From: an uncultured Collinsella sp.
Lineage (GTDB): Bacteria; Actinomycetota; Coriobacteriia; Coriobacteriales; Coriobacteriaceae
Reading direction: 5' to 3'
Length of the DNA stretch: 10,533 nucleotides
NCBI GenBank assembly: GCA_902478765.1
Contig: CABSMN010000019.1
Coordinates: forward strand, 1 to 10,533
Part shown: piece by piece, positions 6,446-10,533 of the stretch
Layout of the letters: every line of letters begins with the position of its first letter
Position numbering within the stretch: position 1 is the first letter of the stretch
Notes under the pieces: model-generated
Told to the model about the DNA's origin: nothing
The model's database searches: none
The model's input: only the letters and a program-made list of their open reading frames with translations
Made by a program: the position numbers and the translations under genes

Positions 6446-6547
6446 CGGCTTCCCCAGGCACCCGATCTTGCCGTTCAAACCGTCGCTTGCGTACCAAAGT
6501 ACGCGGCGGTCCTTTTTCACGGCAACCTCGGGCACCTGGGAAAGCCG
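6446..6547 (+). repeat. 102-base imperfect palindrome between the two dehydratase-like genes
   Basis: Almost the whole 154-base gap folds on itself. The outer arms 6446-6465 and 6528-6547 pair at 17 of 20 positions. After a 2-base mismatch, TTGCCGT (6468-6474) pairs with ACGGCAA (6519-6525). Inside, ACCG (6479-6482) pairs with CGGT (6507-6510) and GCGTAC (6489-6494) with GTACGC (6499-6504) around a CAAA loop. The inner hairpin is followed by CCTTTTT (6511-6517), so it could act as a leaky terminator or attenuator that lowers expression of downstream genes. The size and shape also suit a dispersed palindromic repeat or small non-autonomous mobile element. No direct flanking duplication was seen. 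Confidence 0.75.
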
Positions 6548-6584
6548 TTTCCTTGGTTGGTTAAAAGGTTTGTTAAGGAGTTAT

Positions 6585-7748
6585 ATGTCGGAAAATATTG
6601 AGCAGCCGTTGCCGCGCACGTTTGAGGAGTTCAACGAGCAGCGCAAAGCGGCGTTTATTCGCGTCAAGGATTACAAGCAGGCGGGTAATCGCCTGGTCGG
6701 CTATTTGTGCAGCTATACGCCGCTCGAGATTATCGATGCCGCGGGCGCCTCGAGCGTGGCCCTGTGCGGCACGTCCGACGAGGTGATTCCCGAGGCCGAG
6801 AAGGTGCTGCCGGCAAACCTGTGCCCGCTCATCAAGTCGACGTACGGCTTTGCCTACTCGCAAAAGTGCCCGTTTACGTACTTCAGCGACATGATTATCG
6901 GCGAGACCACCTGCGACGGCAAAAAGAAGATGTACGAGCTCCTCAACGAACTCAAGCGCACGCACATTCTGCATCTTCCGCAGAGCCGCGATCGTGCCTA
7001 TGAGCGTGAGGGCTGGTACGAGGAGTGCCGCCTGCTCAAGGAGGAGCTCGAGAACTTCTACGGTATTACGATCACCGATGACGACCTGCGCGCCGCTGTC
7101 CGTCGTCGCAATCGCCTGCGTGCCGCCCAGCTCGAGATGTTCGCCCTGCAGGCCAACCAGCCGGCGGCTATGAGCGGCGTCGACCTGATGAGCACCATGT
7201 TCGCCGGCACGTTCAGCTTTGATATCGAGGCCTATACGCAGCAGCTGGAGCAAAAGGTTGCCAAGCTGCGCGAGGCCTACGAGGCTGGAGAGCGCCCGGT
7301 CGCGGCAGATGCTAAGCGCATCCTGATTACCGGTTGCCCCGTGGGCGGCGTGATCAACAAGATCGGTCGCACCATCGAGTCCAACGGCGGCGTGGTCGTG
7401 TGCATGGACGATTGCTCGGGCGAGCGCACGGCTGCCATGATGATCGACCCGGACGCACCCGACATTCTGCGCGCTATCGCAGACCGCTACCTGGACATTA
7501 ACTGCTCGGTCATGACGCCCAACGACGGCCGTATGGAAAATACGCTGGCCATGTGCGAGAAGTATCACGTCGATGGCGTAGTGGAGAACGTGCTCCAGGC
7601 GTGCCACACCTTTAACGTGGAGAGCGCACGCATGCAGGAAGCCGTCGAGGGTGCGGGCATTCCGTATATGAAGATTGAGACCGACTACAGCAACGGTGAC
7701 ATGGGCCAGATCGAGACGCGCATTGCTGCCTTTATCGAGACCCTGTAG
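6585..7748 (+). CDS. yjiM: YjiM-like 2-hydroxyacyl-CoA dehydratase / double-cubane cluster protein (paralogue 2)
   Basis: This second member of the HgdB/double-cubane superfamily has 387 residues and closely resembles E. coli YjiM along its length: [50 protein letters not shown] and a C-terminal ETDYS-GD-GQ-TR-AAFIE. Cysteines at 42, 61, 80, 95 and 110 fall in the N-terminal domain, with further conserved Cys in TGCPVGG, CMDDCSG, INCSV and LQACH. In the characterised Carboxydothermus double-cubane protein such residues hold an [8Fe-9S] cluster able to reduce small molecules; the natural substrate of YjiM-type proteins is not established. The start is ATG 6585, with AAGGAG (6575-6580) 4 bases upstream; the open frame runs back to 6225 inside the previous gene. 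It lies between its paralogue and the activase that should reduce it. Confidence 0.93.
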   Translation: MSENIEQPLPRTFEEFNEQRKAAFIRVKDYKQAGNRLVGYLCSYTPLEIIDAAGASSVALCGTSDEVIPEAEKVLPANLCPLIKSTYGFAYSQKCPFTYFSDMIIGETTCDGKKKMYELLNELKRTHILHLPQSRDRAYEREGWYEECRLLKEELENFYGITITDDDLRAAVRRRNRLRAAQLEMFALQANQPAAMSGVDLMSTMFAGTFSFDIEAYTQQLEQKVAKLREAYEAGERPVAADAKRILITGCPVGGVINKIGRTIESNGGVVVCMDDCSGERTAAMMIDPDAPDILRAIADRYLDINCSVMTPNDGRMENTLAMCEKYHVDGVVENVLQACHTFNVESARMQEAVEGAGIPYMKIETDYSNGDMGQIETRIAAFIETL

Positions 7749-7753
7749 GACAA

Positions 7754-7784
7754 ATGCGGCAAAGGGATAGCTGCTTTGCCGCAT
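7754..7784 (+). promoter_or_regulatory. Intercistronic 11-bp hairpin before the activase gene
   Basis: ATGCGGCAAAG (7754-7764) and CTTTGCCGCAT (7774-7784) are perfect inverted repeats around a 9-base loop. The hairpin starts 6 bases after the paralogue-2 stop and ends 2 bases before the activase SD (AAGGAGG, 7787-7793). No T-run follows, so it is not a normal terminator. It may protect the upstream mRNA 3' end or set the ratio of activase to dehydratase-like proteins, since an activase is needed only in small amounts. Confidence 0.7.
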
Positions 7785-7798
7785 AGAAGGAGGATGCC

Positions 7799-8563
7799 GT
7801 GGTTGGCATTGGTATCGACATAGGCTCGACGGCCGCGAAGGCTGCGGTGGTGGAGACGGACAACGCCATTGCGTGGACCTGCGTCATGCCGACGGGGTAT
7901 TCGTCGGTCGATGCGGCCGAGCGCCTACGCGGTGAACTCGCCGCAGCCGGCTATGACGTGACGGGCGACGATGTTCGCGTGGTCGCGACTGGCTACGGCC
8001 GTGTCGCGGTGCCCTATGCCAACAAGGTAGTGACCGAGATCACCTGCCATGGTGCCGGTGCGGTCCGCTTGTTTGGCGAGCAGGGCACGGTGATCGACGT
8101 GGGCGGCCAAGATACCAAGGTCATCCAACTCAAGGGCGGCCGCGTGGCAAAGTTCGCCATGAACGACAAGTGCGCCGCCGGCACGGGGCGCTTTTTGGAG
8201 ATCATGGCCGACCGCTTGGGCATTACCCAGCAGCAGATGGCAGACCTCGCCCGCACCGGCGAGCCTACCAAGATTTCCAGCATGTGCACCGTGTTTGCCG
8301 AAAGCGAGGTTATCAGCCTGATCGGTCGCGGTGAGCCGCGCGAGAACATTGCGCGTGGCGTGATCGACAGCGTGGTCTCGCGCGTGGCGACCATGGCCGG
8401 ACAGGCCGCGGGCGCCCCGTACTACCTGACCGGTGGCCTGTGCGAGAACGCCTTCGTGGTGGAGCGGTTGGGCGAGCTACTGGGGTCGCCGGTGACCACC
8501 TCGCCCCAGGCTCGCTTTGCCGGAGCGATCGGCGCGGCTGTCCGCGCCGCCGCCTTGGCCTAG
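7799..8563 (+). CDS. yjiL: ATP-dependent activase, HgdC/BadF-BcrD type (YjiL-like)
   Basis: This small homodimeric Fe-S ATPase couples ATP hydrolysis to injecting a low-potential electron into a dehydratase or double-cubane partner. It has 254 residues, the usual size (HgdC and YjiL are about 255-260). It shows the ASKHA fold signatures: phosphate-1 loop GIDIGSTAAK (residues 5-14), phosphate-2 loop DVGGQDTK (100-107) and LTGGLCEN near the C-terminus. Two cysteines hold the cluster shared between monomers: Cys125 in NDKCAAGTGRFLE and Cys163 in SSMCTVFAESE. The start is GTG 7799, 5 bases after AAGGAGG (7787-7793); the ATG at 7794 is out of frame. Its place directly after two HgdB/YjiM-type genes gives its likely clients. 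The electron donor, usually a ferredoxin or flavodoxin, is not in the window. Confidence 0.94.
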   Translation: MVGIGIDIGSTAAKAAVVETDNAIAWTCVMPTGYSSVDAAERLRGELAAAGYDVTGDDVRVVATGYGRVAVPYANKVVTEITCHGAGAVRLFGEQGTVIDVGGQDTKVIQLKGGRVAKFAMNDKCAAGTGRFLEIMADRLGITQQQMADLARTGEPTKISSMCTVFAESEVISLIGRGEPRENIARGVIDSVVSRVATMAGQAAGAPYYLTGGLCENAFVVERLGELLGSPVTTSPQARFAGAIGAAVRAAALA

Positions 8564-8577
8564 GGGTGTACCGCGAC

Positions 8578-9795
8578 ATGCGCATCCTCAATATCTCGGC
8601 ACAAAAACCAGATAGCACTGGCAGCGGCACCTACCTTGCCGCGCTCGTACGCGAGCAGATCGAGACGGGGCATCGCGCCGCCGTGCTTTGCGGCGCGGCA
8701 CCGGGTGATACCCAAGGCGAGCTGGACCGGCGTGCTGCCGTGTTTGCCGTACCGTTCGAGTCGCCCGAGCTGCCGTTTCCCATCTGTGGCATGTCCGATG
8801 TCATGCCCTATCCCTCCACACGCTATCGTGATCTGACGCCTTCGATGCTCAAGGCATTTGAGCGGGCATTTGCTGCTGCAATCGATCGAGCGGTGGCTGA
8901 GTTTCGGCCCGATCTGGTGCTCTGCCATCACCTGTATCTGGTGACCGCATTGGCGCGCGAGTGCGTCCGAGGCGTGCCGGTTGTTGCCGTGTGTCATTCG
9001 ACCGACCTGCGCCAGCTGCGTTCGCATACGCTCGAACGCGATCGCATCGTAAGTGCGGTTCGTCGGCTCGATGCCGTCTTTGCACTCCATGCTGAGCAGG
9101 CTGAGCAGATTGGCCTGGTGTGCGGCGTCGATGCCGATCGTATCCACGTGATTGGGACGGGCTACGACCATCGCGTCTTCTGCCGCGATGCAAGCGTGGC
9201 GAGGCAGCCGGGATCGCTTGTGTACGTGGGCAAGATTTGCTTTAAAAAGGGCGTCGAGTCGCTGGTTCGAGCTGTGTCATTGCCGATTGACGATGGCGTC
9301 CGCCCATCTGGCTTGGTACTTGTGGGCGGCCGCGGGGACGATGCCGAGTACGCGCGTATCGAGCGCTTGACCGCGGCCTCGGATGTGCCGGTGACGCTGG
9401 CGGGGCGCCTGGATAGCGATGGGCTCGTGCGTGCCTACCGCAGTTCCGACGTCTTTGTGCTGCCTTCGTTTTACGAGGGTCTGCCGCTCGTGACGATCGA
9501 GGCCCTCGCGTGCGGCTGCAAAGTTGTGGCGACCGATTTGCCCGGCGTTCGTCCCTGGATGGAGGCGATGCTTCCCGGTGCTCCCGTGACGTGGGTGGCG
9601 TCGCCGCGTATGACGGATGTCGACACGCCCGTGGCGGCCGACCTTCCGTTGTTTGAGCGCGCACTGGCAGATGCTATCGCGCAGGCGCTTGCGGCGCCGC
9701 TTTCGACGTTCGAGCCGTCGGCGGTCTCTTGGGAAGCGTGCCTGGCGCGTATACTTAAAGTCGTTGATTTGTTGGAAGGGGGTTCGTATGGCTAA
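8578..9795 (+). CDS. Glycosyltransferase, GT4/GT-B type, of unknown acceptor
   Basis: This is a predicted cytoplasmic retaining glycosyltransferase of 405 residues with two Rossmann-like domains. The N-terminal domain opens MRILNISAQKPDSTGSGTYL, including a Gly-rich acceptor-side loop, and has CHSTDLRQ midway. The C-terminal domain has YVGKICFKKGVESLVRAV, LAGRLDSDGLVRAYRSSDVFVLPSF and the donor-binding E-x7-E (EGLPLVTIE) with CGCKVVATDLPG, typical of GT4. No signal or membrane segment was seen. ATG 8578 is chosen: AGGGG (8562-8566) lies 11 bases upstream, the usual GT4 N-terminus begins there, and it is 14 bases after the activase stop; an in-frame GTG at 8566 is possible. Its last 8 bases overlap selD, so the two are translated together. 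Sugar donor and acceptor are unknown. SenB, the selenosugar synthase found beside SelD-like SenC, is also a glycosyltransferase, but this N-terminus does not look like SenB. Confidence 0.88.
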   Translation: MRILNISAQKPDSTGSGTYLAALVREQIETGHRAAVLCGAAPGDTQGELDRRAAVFAVPFESPELPFPICGMSDVMPYPSTRYRDLTPSMLKAFERAFAAAIDRAVAEFRPDLVLCHHLYLVTALARECVRGVPVVAVCHSTDLRQLRSHTLERDRIVSAVRRLDAVFALHAEQAEQIGLVCGVDADRIHVIGTGYDHRVFCRDASVARQPGSLVYVGKICFKKGVESLVRAVSLPIDDGVRPSGLVLVGGRGDDAEYARIERLTAASDVPVTLAGRLDSDGLVRAYRSSDVFVLPSFYEGLPLVTIEALACGCKVVATDLPGVRPWMEAMLPGAPVTWVASPRMTDVDTPVAADLPLFERALADAIAQALAAPLSTFEPSAVSWEACLARILKVVDLLEGGSYG

Positions 9796-10533
9796 GGACA
9801 CCATGAGGCTCACGTCCATGACGGCCGCGAGCGGTTGAGCCGCTAAGTTGGCTCCCGGAGCCCTCGCCCAGGTCCTGGGCGACTTACCCAATGTGCATAA
9901 CGACAACTTGCTCGTGGGGTTCGATACCTCCGACGATGCGAGCGTCTTCCGCGTAGGGGAGAACCTGGGGCTCGTGCAGTCCATCGACTTCTTCCCACCG
10001 ATGGTCGATGACCCGTTCCTGTTTGGCCAGATCGCTGCGGCCAACTCGCTGTCGGACATCTACGCCATGGGCGGGCGGCCGAGCCATGCCATGAACCTGC
10101 TTTGCATACCCAGTTGCCTGGGCGTTGAAGTTGCCGGTCGGATTCTGGCGGGCGGCGCCGATAAGTGCGTCGAGGCGGGTTGCTCCATCGCGGGCGGCCA
10201 CACCATCAACGACGACGAGCCCAAGTACGGTCTGTCCGTGAGCGGTTTTGTGCCACTCGACCACATGCTCGCCAACAGCGGCGCACGCGTGGGCGATGTT
10301 CTGCTGCTGACCAAGGCGATCGGCTCGGGCATCATCACCACGGCCATTAAGGGCGAGCTCATCGAGCAGGACGAGGCCGCAGCCATGTTTGACTCGATGC
10401 GTACCCTCAACGAGGCCCCGATTCGCCTGGCCGAGGGACTCGAGCTTCACGGCTGCACCGACATCACGGGCTTTGGCCTGATCGGGCATGCGTGCGAGAT
10501 GGCCGAGGGCTCGGGCGTGCAGATTGAACTTAC
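9788..10533 (+). CDS. selD: Selenophosphate synthase SelD, predicted selenoprotein with Sec17 (3' end missing)
   Basis: SelD makes selenophosphate from selenide and ATP, the Se donor for Sec-tRNA and other selenium uses. The frame starts at ATG 9788, with GGAAGGGG (9774-9781) upstream, reaches TGA at codon 17 (9836-9838), then runs 231 more codons to the window end with no stop. Codon 17 is the catalytic Cys/Sec position of E. coli SelD, and catalytic Lys20 follows (SG-U-AAKLAPG). After it come the ATP/metal-binding motifs: SDDASV with Asp50, SIDFFPPMVDDP with Asp67, AAANSLSDIYAMGGRP with Asp90, then AGGHTINDDEPKYG and DITGFGLIGHACEM. The second Cys of the E. coli motif is Ala here, as I recall in clostridial-type SelD. 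About 248 of some 345 residues are present. Gene finders that treat TGA as stop would lose this gene or start it late. It overlaps the glycosyltransferase by 8 bases. A disabled gene is unlikely. Confidence 0.95.
9836..9882 (+). promoter_or_regulatory. UGA Sec codon and SECIS-like element of selD
   Basis: After the TGA at 9836-9838 come two hairpins. The first is GGCTC (9850-9854) / GAGCC (9858-9862) with a CCG loop. The second is TCGCCCA (9864-9870) / TGGGCGA (9876-9882), 7 bp perfect, with loop GGTCC. The GGUC of that loop equals the SelB-contacting loop of the E. coli fdhF SECIS, so the second hairpin is the better candidate. Its loop begins 32 bases after the UGA, near the long end of the spacing I recall for bacterial SECIS. 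AAGT (9845-9848) and ACTT (9882-9885) could close both into one domain. Confidence 0.75.

Noticed and set aside
4817..6535. 572-residue open frame on the minus strand across the leader and the first dehydratase-like gene
   Set aside because: It mirrors a GC-rich gene with strong sense-strand homology and has no recognisable motif; long antisense frames are expected at this GC content.
8578..9795. Calling the glycosyltransferase SenB
   Set aside because: Context beside selD is suggestive, but the N-terminal sequence is not SenB-like and no SenA-like gene is visible.
9788..9838. selD as a pseudogene broken by a stop codon
   Set aside because: The only stop is TGA at the known Cys/Sec site, the rest of the frame is open and well conserved, and a SECIS-like hairpin follows.

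Overview
The window is a GC-rich bacterial contig fragment in which every gene reads on the + strand. The best guess at a source is an anaerobic gut actinobacterium of the class Coriobacteriia, possibly Collinsella. This rests on the overall look of the proteins, a Tat-type lipoprotein signal on ModA, codon use and the gene content; no rRNA is present to prove it. Positions 1-44 are not genomic: they are an Illumina Nextera library adapter with a readable index, so the sample sequence starts at 45.

Region 1 (45-4763) is a molybdenum block. It holds the 3' part of moeA (molybdate insertion), a moaB/mogA-type gene (molybdopterin adenylylation), a terminator, a promoter with AT-rich inverted repeats, and then modA-modB-modC for ATP-driven molybdate (or tungstate) uptake, closed by a second strong terminator. 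ModB is unusual: about 190 residues of unknown extracytoplasmic domain sit ahead of a normal five-helix permease.

Region 2 (4764-5146) is a 383-base non-coding stretch with two candidate promoters, a cluster of TCAAC/GTTGA half-sites and a leader of about 250 nt. The leader has a possible 22-codon ORF, two hairpins and an 8-bp segment able to pair with the Shine-Dalgarno (SD) region of the next gene. It looks like a cis-regulatory RNA, but I do not recognise its class.

Region 3 (5147-10533) looks like one operon: two paralogous proteins of the 2-hydroxyacyl-CoA dehydratase / double-cubane cluster family (the second YjiM-like), an HgdC/YjiL-type ATP-dependent activase, a GT4-type glycosyltransferase, and selD, which runs off the end. 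SelD carries an in-frame UGA at codon 17, the catalytic Cys/Sec position, followed by a SECIS-like hairpin, so it is very probably a selenoprotein. A long imperfect palindrome separates the two dehydratase-like genes, and an 11-bp hairpin precedes the activase.

Taken together: molybdate uptake and cofactor synthesis next to selenophosphate synthesis suit an organism with Sec- and Mo/W-containing enzymes such as formate dehydrogenase, though none is visible here. The least explained part is the linkage of a reductively activated Fe-S pair, a glycosyltransferase and selD, with none of the CoA-transferase or acyl-CoA dehydrogenase genes that usually accompany fermentative dehydratases.
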